From the NCBI GenBank assembly GCA_032158295.1, contig CM063243.1, forward strand, positions 15,661,635-15,725,634: a stretch of 64,000 nucleotides of DNA, given 5' to 3'. Shown here one piece after another: positions 28,201 to 41,000 of this stretch. The notes below the pieces were generated by a model. That model was not told the origin of the DNA. It made no database searches and was given only the letters and a program-made list of their open reading frames with translations. This DNA comes from Pycnopodia helianthoides. Its lineage: Eukaryota > Echinodermata > Asteroidea > Forcipulatida > Asteriidae. Positions within the stretch are counted from its first letter, which is position 1. The number at the start of each line of letters is the position of its first letter. The position numbers and the translations under genes are program-made.

Positions 28201-29008
28201 TCAAGCTCTTCCTGAGAGCTTTGTAACCTCGCCGGCATCTCATGAAGTCGCGGCCTGAGCTCCCTCGCGCTGCGTCTGTCATTCGCCATCCGCGAGAACG
28301 TCATCTCCGCCCCGTCCCGCGAGCCCCTGCTATCCAGTGAGCCGTGACCCGACGAGATGCTGGAATCTCTGATGGCCATCCGGTTTGCCTGGTTCACCTC
28401 CTTCCAGTAGTTGACTGTGGCGCGATACCGGTGTTGACCTCCGGCCCGGGGTTCCTGCTGGTGGGTGATGCGTCGCTCGAGTGTGGCGATGGCGTTTCGG
28501 ACGTTGTTTGGATTGTCAGGGTCTTCGGTGGATCTGGACATTTCTGAGGCGGTTCTGGAGTGGGAGATGGAGGCAAGGGTACCGGGTGTTGTGACTGACC
28601 TTGAGTGTGACCCATGGCCGGTTCTTCCATCTGAGAGGGGAAAATATATATCAACTCATAAAAATACAAACCAATGTTTTTAATACTAAAGTTTACAGAC
28701 TTTTAAGTGTTCATTTAATTTGAATACCATGAGCATACATATATTAAGCAGGCCTGATACTGTGTTCTTGTAAGGGCAAGAACATTTTTTTCTTAGTAGG
28801 GCACCTCTATGAGGGACATCTCAGTTTCTACTTTAAACATTTTAAAGGGCACCAAGGCAATGTCCACGGACATGTAGGCAATTGCCCTCCGTGAAGTATA
28901 AGTACTTTCCAAATAAAGTACAAAATGACAAATTTGTATAAATATACACAGAAACAAAAAATTTAGCTCCAGAAATGGTCAAAGCTTTCTCATTTTATTC
29001 AATACAGC

Positions 29009-29043
<35 letters not shown>

Positions 29044-32000
29044 GGACTGGCAGATGATGCACATGTATGCTGATCAATGTCTACCAGTCAAAGTAACATA
29101 CCACACACCAGTCTTACCTCTGCTTATTGTGATAGCTGCACGGTAGCTATGTCCTCCTTTGCCACTGCTGTAGCTCCTGTTGAAGGGTGTCTTGCCAGTA
29201 TGGGGCAAGGCTGCGTCGTAGTCGATTGGAGTGCTACCCCTTCATGAAGGAAGAGAAAAGTAATAAGCCGCATGATAATTGCATCAAAACGGACTGATCC
29301 TCCTACTGTTCTGAAATCAATGGGGTTCTACCCCTCAAAACCCTCCACGGCTACCATTGGAATGTGGAACTTTCTTTCAAACTGAGTCCAAGCAATCGCC
29401 ACCATTTTTATCCCCGTGTTATTCTCTCGTCCAGGTGACCAAGACGGAATTTTGCAATTGAACCCTCCATCTTATTTTTATGGGAAAATTAGAGGACAGA
29501 ACCAACATGCTCTTGGGAGTGGATATCCTTTATAACTAATTGACATCTACTTAGAGGCAAAATCCATAGGAAAAATAACTACCTTGATCTCTTTACGTAA
29601 GTGGCAAACACTACTTTTACGAAGTAAATCTTTAGTTATGTTTTTCTCAATTTTAGAAATTGAAATAGTTGAGATAAAAAAAAATTAAAATATGGCTCAA
29701 ATAAGTTTCAACATCGACTATTAAAAAATACATAATAAAAAGAGGGAAGAAACACCACAGAGCATTTTGAAAGAATCTTTGCCGGCTTTTACCAATTGTT
29801 ATGACCCCACTCTTTTAAAAAGAAATAATCATACAGAATCATGTATACTGCTGCAGAGTTTTAACAAAGAGTTAAAATTATACACAAAATCAAGGGCATG
29901 AGGTATGATTCTCATCATATTAAGCAATGAATTACTGAAGTATTGAGGCAAAGGAAGTAGGGTAATAAACTTTTTTTAAAGTGAAAACAAATTTGAACCT
30001 TCGTGAAAAAAAGGATGACGCATTACTTTCATCTCAAAGTGACTGCAAAGTGATGGAACGCAGCACTAAAGTATCAAGTTGCTTAAGGGACTTGAGGGAA
30101 ATAAGCCATATGTCACCAGGTCAAATTGATGGACAAACTCTTTGTCCCATCCTGCTACCTGCTCGATTCTCGTGGACTGGACGAGGACAAGAAATCTCCT
30201 AATCCCCACTTCTGACTGATTTAACCTTATCTTGTTTTCCCTCTTGTTATACCTACACATAAGTCTAAACTGAACTGAGTCTTCAACAGGTTGTCCAGAA
30301 AGTATATAGATGTCAATTGACCAACTTATAACAAGACTAGCTGATACAACTCGACGTCCCAAAGTCCAGGCCGGAAGTCTAACTGACTGCTTGGGCTAAA
30401 GTTTGCTCAGCAGGACCCTTCTAACTGATTAAGGCATTCGGCGCTTACAGTCACCATTCTCCACTTACAAGGTTAGCACCAAATTTCTGCGCTAGCTGTG
30501 TAAGCAAAGAACGCTAATAGCAACGTGAAGTATGGAAGTGCACAAGCCAAATTTCCTTGCTAACCTTTGAAATACACTTACATTTGGTGCAGATTTTATT
30601 GTTAGCACCGTTGATACACTTATTGTGAGCAGAGCTGTGAAATTGAGCCCCGAGTGCAATTGGTCACTCAATTCTCAGTATACATATAAGTCAAGCACAA
30701 GAAAATCTTGCAACGTAGTAACGGGTTACCAGTCAAAGTGTCACATTATGTAGATTGGTGGTGACTGGTTCCCCACAATTTTTTGTTCAGCAAATCAATT
30801 CGTGGCAGTTTATGAAATTGGATCCGAGGCCTATTTTAAAAATGCTCTCAGCAGAAAATCTTCCTGACAAAAATTAAGAATCAGACAGAGTATCTTGTAA
30901 AAAGGAATTCAAAAAAGCTGTTATTACCTTCTTGGGCTGCCATCTTCATGGGGTGGAACAACAAGAACTTTGACAGTTTGTGAGGTTCTGAGAAGATCAA
31001 TCATTTCGTCGTGACTTTGTGTACAGACGGCAATCTCACAAATCTAGAGGACAGTATAGTATTGTCATACATATAAAAAAATATATACACATATTCATGT
31101 TCAAAAGTGTGACAAAATTTCAATATAAGCCACGCCCACTTCACACAAACTGGCTTCACCCATTACCAGAAGCCCATAGGAATTGCATCAAGCTAGTTTT
31201 TGTTTAAGGATCTTATGTTTAAAAACAGTGCTCATACAGCCTGTAAGTTTGAGCTTAGAGAACTCAAGTTATTTAACTTTTCTTCAAGATGACCTTCTTC
31301 AAAAAACGTTTTTTCTATTATCATCTCTGATTGCAGAAATTGTATTTCAAAACAAATGAGTTCTTTATCAGGCCTCAAATCTTTAAGGAGAAAAAGCAAT
31401 CAGCTTCCAACGTTATTTTCAAGGGCTCTTCATATAATCAAGAATTTTTAGAAATTACGAAAAATATTCACATCTTATTCTTGCAATTTTTATTAATTTT
31501 GTGTGTGCATATATTCTCCATCATATTTCGAGAAAAAAATCTGCATTTTCACCGACAACTTAAAGATAATGAACCGAACTTACCTCAACCAGCCTGGCCC
31601 CCTTCCTGAGGCCAGCTTGCCACGCCCAGCCATACGGATCCACTTCTACCACAATACCCTGATAGTGGACATGGAAACCAAGCTGGCCGAGACCGTTACG
31701 CAGCAGGGTGATCTCATGGGTCTGTGGAGAGAGAGAGAGAGAGACAAAACTTAAATCAGTCTTTGGGTTAATATGAATAGAATTTGAAGGTTCACACGAT
31801 ATAAGAAAAGTAAGAGAAGCAATTTATAATTGTAGATTTTGTAATGTCTAATTTGGCGTATTGTGGCCAAGCCGTTAAGAACACCGAACTCAAGCTCAGG
31901 TTTTTCTGATCGGCAGAGTGTGGGTTCGAGTCCCGGTCGTGGCACTTGTGTTCTTGAGCAAGATACTTCACCATAATTGCTTTGTCCTTCGGATGGGACA

Positions 32001-35000
32001 TTAAGCCAGAGGTCCCACGTACTAAAATTGGTAGTGCATGTACAAGAACCAAGAACACTTATCATGGAAGAGTAAAGGTTAACCCCGGTGTTTCAGTTTC
32101 ACATAAGAGTACGTCTTCTGGAGAAGACTGTTCCCAAGCATTATGACCTGCTTCATAAAATACAGTAAACACCAAATCTCTGGACTGGACAAAAATGTCA
32201 ATAAATCACACAGCCTCGGCCCGGCACCAGCTGATGAACAGAGAGCCACCAGGGCCCGGGCACCATAACTCTTCCGAACTGTCAGTGTAATATGTGGATA
32301 ATTTTGATCCCTTTTTTTATTTTTTGACCCACAGACCTTGATCCCAGTTGTAACAGCTGTCAGTCTCTTCACCATCTCAGGAATCTCGTCTAAATGCTCG
32401 TCTGGAATGCGTATCCGAACACAGTTGCCCTCGTTGAAGTATACCTTGATACTGGAATGCGAAAAAAAAAGAAAAAAAAGCCATTGTGTATGATTAGATT
32501 ACTGTCATGGAGGACTACAAGAATTAACTGAGGCAATCAGTTCCGTTACCGGAAATTGTTTCCATTATAGGAAAATAGTTTCCATTAAAGATCTATCTAT
32601 ATCAAATTGACAGAAGAATTCCTGTTGGATACATTTTTCTATCTAGGGTATTTTTGTATGACACCTTCCCCATCCCCCTTTTAGTTCAATTTATAACTTT
32701 ACTTTTTTCTCAGATAATGAGAGTACATGCGAATCTTGGCACAGAGTAAACAGTATTCAGGACACATTCATCCAATCATAGAACAAATTTGATACAGCAC
32801 TATGCCTTCATCATATATCTTTTCATAAACTGCCTTCAATGATCAATCATGGTTTAATGAAGGACATCCCTTGATTTGAAGTACTTCCGCCTCTCATTTC
32901 AAATAAAATGCAGATTTTAATATATTTGTGAGAAGTCCCCATTCTTCTCAAAACTTCCCCTCCTCTCCCAAGATGATATATACGTATTCATTTCGCATGG
33001 TTGCCACCCTCCCAATAATTGTTTCTCAATGTTTTCATACCATGCTAAGCCCTAAATCTTATTCATTATTATCCGTGTCACTATGACGTTCTTTGGGGTA
33101 TTTGTGTCATGTACAGAGAGAGATCCGGGCCCAAATTCATGACGTTATTTACCATAGAGTTCTGCACTGACTGCCCAAAGGATTATGCACTTTACGGGGA
33201 ACTGTGAGCGTAGAAGCAGTGCCGTGAAATTGGGATCCAGAGAGATCTAGGTCGAACTTCATGTCGCTACTTATGACAGAATTCTTCTCTTACTGGCCAA
33301 AGAGTTATGAACTTTACAGGGATGCGCAAAATTCTGCAATAGAAAGCAGCGCCGTGACATGTTAATCGTTTGTCTTACTTGCGTGGGTTGTCGGTCCATC
33401 CGATGATGGCTTTACAAGGAATACTGAAGATGACGTCTTTGTTGCATTCCCTGACCAGGGTGAAGAGCTCAGGGGAGACGGCACAGATGCACTCCACTGG
33501 ATCAGACAGGCTGAATTCATCCACCTTCGAAAAAGGAAGAAAACAAATGAAGGCCAAGCCTGAGAGTTAGTACAATTCCTTTGGATGAATTCATTCTCAT
33601 GAGATTGCCCATCGATTTGGAGGTATTGGATTCTTTAAAATATATTTTCCCATTTTGGGGAGTGTTTGATACATCCCCCAGGACCCAATTTCCTAAAGCT
33701 TGTAAGCACAAAACTTGCTAAGCACAGACAAATTTGCTCAACAGAAACAGGTTACCAGCCAAAATTCCATCAACTTTTCGTTCTTGCGACTGGTGCCCCA
33801 CTTATTTTTTGCTTAGCAGTATTTTCTGCTTAACAGCGTTATGATGAAATTGGGCCCATTGAAGAATTGTCATAAGAGAGTCATATTTATCATGTCAAGT
33901 CTAATCTAATAATCAAAAATTACATAAAACTTGAAAATAGTCTGTTTCACAAATGTACTTCACAGTGATGCATACAATGGAATGAAAGGTAAAGGGGAAC
34001 CAGGTTCATACAGGTAGCACATGTTCAAATGTTCCATTTTACAACTTATTTCAATTTTGCCCTCTTACACACACACTGATCTCACACGCAGCTACTGTCT
34101 GCCATTTAGGAAGTCAAAATGCAAGTAAAGATCTAGCCCTTGTCAAAATGCCCGCGTGTCACCTACAATGCTCACTGCACAGTATAAACGCATAGAGAAT
34201 CCGACTCCCAAAATGGCGCCAGAAAGATTTATCGCGTGATGACACACCAGGCTAATTGGGTCAATACTCATGTGTTCTGTTTGGAATCTACATTAACAAA
34301 ATCCAGTGACATCGGGTGAGAAGTCAAACCCAGAACCTTTTTACATTCTTGAGCAGAGATGTCTTAATTGTTTAGCCGTAGAGCTTGTTCAGTGAAGGGC
34401 AAAACTATAATAAATTGCTCATTATATCCCCAATGCAAGAAGTGGACAGTTCTATTCTAGATACATATACCATAACACAGGAAATATTTTCTACCAGGTT
34501 CCAGGTGTAACAATCAACAGTTATAATGCTTAATATGGGAGAAGGATGAGTCACGGGGATGGGGCACCAACATGCTCAGGGAACCAGTGGAAAAAACACA
34601 CAGGGTCCTATCACCATATGCCATGCATACATGTACCACTGATACCAGCACATCTGAATAGTAGACCATTATCATGGTGCTGCCGTACTTCTCCTTGCAT
34701 TGAACTTAATGAACTAACACACGGCTGGAAAGAAAATAGTTCATCCCTTTTCAAATTGATAAAAAAAAAGGTTGATTCTCTCAGTGCATGTACAGAAATT
34801 AGGCAAAGATTGGCACAGTATGATAAAGAGTCATGACATACACATGTACATAACACCTGGGTATAACAGTGTACAATAAACAACTGATATAAGCCCTTTT
34901 CAAAACCACGGCTTGGGCCTGAGCTTGGGCTTGGGCTAAGCCCACCTGGTTGAAACCCCATAAAGGAAAGCGCACATTTTCCAAATAACTGACGAAGCCC

Positions 35001-38000
35001 AAGCCCATGCCCAACCCCAAGCCATGGTTTCGAAAAGGCCCATAGATGTGCTTGTACAGGTGAACAAATCAATTTTACATGAAACTTTAACCTTTCAAAA
35101 TGCCTGCAGCGATGAATTTAACTCCATCTGTATTCTCAATCAAAATAATTCAACTCACATTCTCGTTAATGAGACCCTAGAGAGACTTTTTTTTAGTAAA
35201 AGAATAATTTTTCATTAGAAAATGTCCAAACCGCTACAATTCACTAATAGGGCAAAATGATATCAAAGATTCCAAGGAATATTTTTGTTTGTCAATATCG
35301 AAAGTTATTGTAAAATAAATTGGATTAAAATTTACCCAGTCAGTCGCACTTGTGGTTTATTACTTAGTATTACAAAGTGTGAGCCAAAAATCAAAATCAG
35401 AAATTAAACTTATTTTCTTGTTAATCTGACAACTTAATAATTCACTGAAAACGTAATAAAACAAACAAATTAGAAAACAGTACACCTTATTCAACCGTAC
35501 CACAAACAGTAAATGGATGTATATATGTTTAGTGAACAAACAATATAAACTTAAGTTGGGTCAAACAAATTCGACCAATTAACAATCATAAAACAGTCAC
35601 TGTTGAGAAGTTTCCACAAATCAAACAGGTTTACAAAGTGAAAGTGTGCTACGACACCCAGATGGCAACCACTTTTTCAACTGAACACATTTGAAGAAAA
35701 AAGTCATCAAATCTACAACTTACATTTACAATTAGAAACAATCAAAGTTAGCAAATCGATCAGCAACATTTGATTATTCTTTTCAAAAGTAAACAATTAG
35801 AGCAAAATGCGAGGAGGGATGAAACGTCGATGCACAATATTCTTTTGTTCCATCGGATCTTAAACCGAACATGCTGTCACCTCATGCAACAAACTAAATC
35901 AAAAATGCCAAATGGAAAGGTGAGAAACCACAAAGCAAAAAAAAAAGAGAATGCAAAAATGACCCAAAATGACAGCATATCAGTGTCACCTTTGTGTTGT
36001 GGTCGGTCTTGATAGGAGACCAGAGAAAGACCTGTGATGGTGGGGGGGAAAGAGTTGACGACAGAACGGCAAAACTCAAATTAGTATCAAAGATACCGAT
36101 TCCAAAATGTTTGGGGGGAATTGGTTGGATCCAGCTTCCTGTCGAGCAAGATGACCCAGGGGGCAAATTTCACAAAGCCTATAATAAGCACATATATTTT
36201 CTGCTTATTAAGCAGAATTTCCATTTCGTAATCTCTGCTAAGCATAAGCAAAAGCAAGTGGCACGCTAACTTCCAGGTTGTTATTGTAGGCCAATGGGTG
36301 ACACGACAATTTATATTCAATGTAAACACCCTCATGCGGAACAAAATTTACTTGCTGAATAATACACTTAAAGGCAAAGTATACCTTTGGTTTTTGGAAC
36401 CGTTCGGTTGTTTTAATCCTATATAAATGTAGATATATGCAATAAAACTAACCTGTGAAAATTTCACTTCAAAAGGTGGTCGTGTTTTTGAGATATCATC
36501 GAAAAACTGGAGCAATATATTTCCACGCAGGAAGAATATTCCCCATAGGAATACACAGTCTGAGAAGCGTTTCTGACAGAAACGCTTCTCAGATTCAAAT
36601 TTTGGAGAATAAATAGTGATATATTTTCCGCAACCGTAGTACTTCGAAGCTAAAAGTTTCTCAAAAATCATTATACTACCCAAAGCTGCTGTACTTCTTA
36701 CCAAGTAAGTTTTGATTGCCATTAATTTTTAGAGTCATTACCAAACGTGTACTGTGCCTTTAAATGCTTCTACTGAAGCACAACAGCTTGATTACCAGTG
36801 AACAACTTTATGGCCTTGAACCCCCCCCCCCAAGATGGATAGTGTGTAGAAACAACAAACATACGTCTCCGTTAACAAGGTTTTGTTTTTCATCCAAACA
36901 GGGAAGTTACCAAGCTTCAGCTAGCCTACATAAATACTGTGCCCACGTCAAACGGGACCAATATATGCTGGGGTTGAATACACCGCCACACAGGAAACCA
37001 AACCAAGATGGTCCAACAGGATAAACTCCTTTTATTTGGCAAAATCATTCAGACCTATCTGGCAATTTCACAAATCATGTCCGGAACTTGAGATTTGGGC
37101 GAGAATATTTTTGGATGCAACGATATGTTGGGTTGAACATTACTTATATTAACTTCATACAATGTGGCTCTCTGGTCAATTTTATAATCAAGATTGTTGA
37201 CAGTATAGACCTTTCTTTTGTTGATCAACAAACCGCGCTAGTTGGCATGGAGGGCCGAATATTAGCAAAACATTTAAAAATGCAGGTACAGATGTTGTGA
37301 CCAAAATTCAACATTTCTGCAAACTTTCAATAAAAAAAATAGACATCATGTTACAAGCTGTTGCTACCCGTTTTTGTTTTGCATTTATGGCTTCCCATAG
37401 TTTTCCGACCCTTGGTTGGCAAAAACTTGGGCTGTGATGTTGCAAAAGAAAGGTCTATTGTACACGGAGTTAAAAAACAAATAAATAACCACCTAGATGA
37501 AGCTGCCATTAAAGTAGTCTAAAATTTGAGTTTTTGAAAATGGCCTTACCTCAACTCTCCACACGAGGGCTCCCTTGCAGCAAAAGTCTGGTGCAGGACG
37601 GGGGCAGGTCTTCTCTCTCTTCTTGTGGGTTAGACTGAACTTGCTGGATTTCACTCCAGAGTCAATTGTCGTGGTCGTCACACTGTTTTCGGCCAAATCC
37701 TTCAGGTACTCAGATTTTGTTCTTGTCGCCATGGCAATAAACTTTTCTGATTTGTGGACCACATTTTCAGCGTTGATGACTGTCGGGAGAAAAATGAAAC
37801 AACAATTTATAACCAAAGCTAAACCAAAAAATAAATAAAATATATACAAAAATTCATTTATAAAACCCAGAACAAAGATATTGACAAATTAGGGAGAATG
37901 CCAACACAGAGCTAGACAGCTCAGTTGCTAGAGCGCCGGCACGTTAATCAATAGGTCGCTGGTTCAAATCCCGCTCTTGTCAATTTTTCTTTGTTCAACC

Positions 38001-41000
38001 CAAATTAAAAAAACAAAACACTTTTTTACAACAAAAAAAGAAAACAAAAAAGTAAAAACATAAACAAGTTCTGTCATAAATTTGTTTCCATTTTCTTAAA
38101 ACAAACTCCAATGAATGAATAATAATATCAGTAAACTTTGTAAAAAGTATTGATGGGGTTAGACAATACACAACACAAAGAATAATTAAGATTTATTAAT
38201 GATACAGAAATTGAAGAAATTGCATAATATTCATACGACCACCTATGACTCTGGTCAGAGAATTAAGCACTTCAATAAGTATTCAGTTCACAATGAACAA
38301 AGCAGCATGATTATAAACCACCATTAAACAGCTATCTGAACTTCTACTATCCACAGTTCTTTTTAACATTTGACTGCGGTAAAACTTACTTTTTGCCAAC
38401 AGGAATTCACTGAACGTGGGTCCTTTGGGGAAAGTCGCATTCGCTGGAAGGGGCGGCCCAAACGACGCCACATCCTTGGACCTCGTCACCGCGACCCTAG
38501 TGGTGTAAATATAAATACAATACATGATTCCGTCTCCATGTCGTCCTCACGGGATTAAAGAACAGCATTTCCAAGATGGCCGACCGGCTCAAGCGCATTA
38601 AGACATGATGGGCCCTCGGTTAATATTGTCTGCAAAGCAAACGGGCTTGCAGGAATCAATCCTGACAACTTAATATGTTCAATTTGGGTCCGGGGCGGAT
38701 GGGTTTCAGTGTTGAACTGAAACCCCATGTGGTGTAACACATCAGGATGGGTTGATGCATTCTGGCATCTGTCAAGTTCAATGAAAAGCCACACAGCTTG
38801 ATACTGTCTCATCAATGTGTGTACAATGCTCACAGGAAACAGGCTCACAACATGGTACTGAAATTGCTCACATGGCAATGACCATCTCATAAACCATCTA
38901 CACAGCTTTCTTAACGCTTGTAATTCAAGGCTTGTACTGTCAGTTGCAGAAACCATGGAAAACCATAGTAAAGATTGCTAAGGGACCGTTCAAAACAGTA
39001 GATGCTTCAAATATTGACAGATTATTTAATAAACCCTATACACTGAAAAACAAAGCGATGCTTCAAATGAAGCAACTATTTCACTTAACAATGGACAGCA
39101 CAGAGAACAGACGAACTAAAAGGGACAGCTAGGCATTTTTCACCATAAACGTTTGTTTTTCTATTATTTTAGTTGTATATTGAATTTCGATTTCTAATTA
39201 TTTCTTTTGACACACCCACCCATTTCAAAAAAGGTAGATATTTGTTATCATTGCACATAAAGCACATAAATACAGAATATATACACTTTATCTAATACAC
39301 GTATATCAGAAAGTTCTTCTGTTGGTTAAATGTAACCAAATTATGGGTCGACAAAACTTAATGTCTACAATTTTTTGCCAAAAAATCCATGCGCAGTAAT
39401 TTGTAAAGCATGTACATGTAGAAAGAGATACAAATAACATTGAACATAATAGTCTCTGACAAGTGACCACCCCATATCCAACAACCTCCAAAATATTCCA
39501 CTCAATGGTAACTTAACACCCACAACATGTTTGTACTTGAACAAGATTGGTATGCCTGTTCCAATGACAGGCAATTGTCATTTAAGCCTGCAGTACCCTA
39601 TCAGACAACTTCCTGAATAGGATTTGAGACTGTCATGGTTGAAAACAGTCAATTTTTAGAACCTCTGAGCAACGAAATTTAAAAGAAATCAACAACACGC
39701 ACACAAATCCAAGTTAGACAAAAATACTCATGGAATTCAACCATTAGCATCACAGCAAACTTACGAGTAAAACACGTTGTCCGTGTTGGGGTCAATCACA
39801 CGGATGACGACAAACACGTGCTGGAAGTGCGAGCGTATCGTCTTGGGTGTAAACGGCTCCGCTCCCGGTTCTTGGAACACGATGGTGACGATGTCGTTGC
39901 CAATGTGTCGCTTCCGCAGCAACTGCTGACGATTATTGGCGGTGAAAGGCAGCATGGTGGATACGTGGAACATGATTTCCTGGCTTTGGTATGTGGCGTA
40001 GATGGAATGGATACCAGTGGAATCGGCTGCAGTGTCATTATAAACAAACAAAAGCTATTAGTACAGGGAGGGGTTGGCGAACGGAAATGGTTTTGTTGAC
40101 GCCATTCTAATTTTTGGAAAAGAATTACTGGTTCTAATCTCATGAAGTACAATTGAAGGGAACCATTTTTGTTGATGATATACATCACGTAGCATTTTGG
40201 CCGGTATCCTGTATCTCGAAAATAATTCTTAATTCTGCTGACCAAATTCTTCTTGTCTTAAAGTTGGTCAAAAAATCAAAAGCAAATTGTTCTTACAAAA
40301 AGGAAGGGAAAGTGCCATGAGCACTTTCGTGGATACCGGCGCTATAGAAGACGTCATTATTATTATTATCTTCGTTCATTCTAAATGCGAGACTTAGACA
40401 AGTCACTATAAATTTTGTGTGCTCAATTTTTTAAGTTCTTCACAAACAAAATGTTTCCTTCCAAAGTTTGGCTCAACTGATAATACTTTTTCCACATAAC
40501 AGTTAATGTGAGAATATCACAATATGTATTTATGAAAATAAATTCACAAAAACTCGAACACTAATTATGAGAAACAAAAAACCAGAGAAAAAGAGAAACC
40601 TTATTGTCAGTAATTCTTGTGTGTGGTTTTCTTTTGACCCGAACAGACTTTTAAATACTTGGCATGTCACTTCCCAATTGTTTCACATAATTTCCTGTCA
40701 TCAGCCCATCTTTCTGGGAGAGGAGGAAATGCGACCAATTGTATGCAGACAACTCTGGAGATTTTGTTACCATGGGACACGTTGTCCTTCGAATCTTGAT
40801 GTACTTATTAAGTATTGAAAACAAATGATTTGCTAACATGCAGCTGTCTAGACAAATAGTCATCCACAGTTGTTGTTTTACCAACCCCCAAACAATGCTT
40901 GAAATCCTTACAAACTATACATAGACATAGTCATTTTGACCTCGAAGATGGCACAGAAGTTGATTGCAAGGGATTTAATTTTGGGTTAAACAAAGAAAGC

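Larger units (their letters stand above)
33525..35989 (-). other. Intron 9 (left part)
   Basis: 2.5 kb. It contains a 'GGGCCC' family element (33683-33858), a second copy of the dispersed repeat seen at 5610 (about 34070-34285), and a fold-back element (34893-35041). No coding signal outside the cassette candidate. Confidence 0.7.

Noticed and set aside
28394..28630. Alternative exon 15 frame [12 protein letters not shown]... with proline-rich sequence
   Set aside because: It does not match the incoming phase 1 from exon 14, ends early in TGA, and the other frame is open for the full exon to a good donor.
37909..37985. Possible functional tRNA
   Set aside because: Boxes are recognisable, but the acceptor arms do not pair and the same head-plus-tail occurs at 41033.
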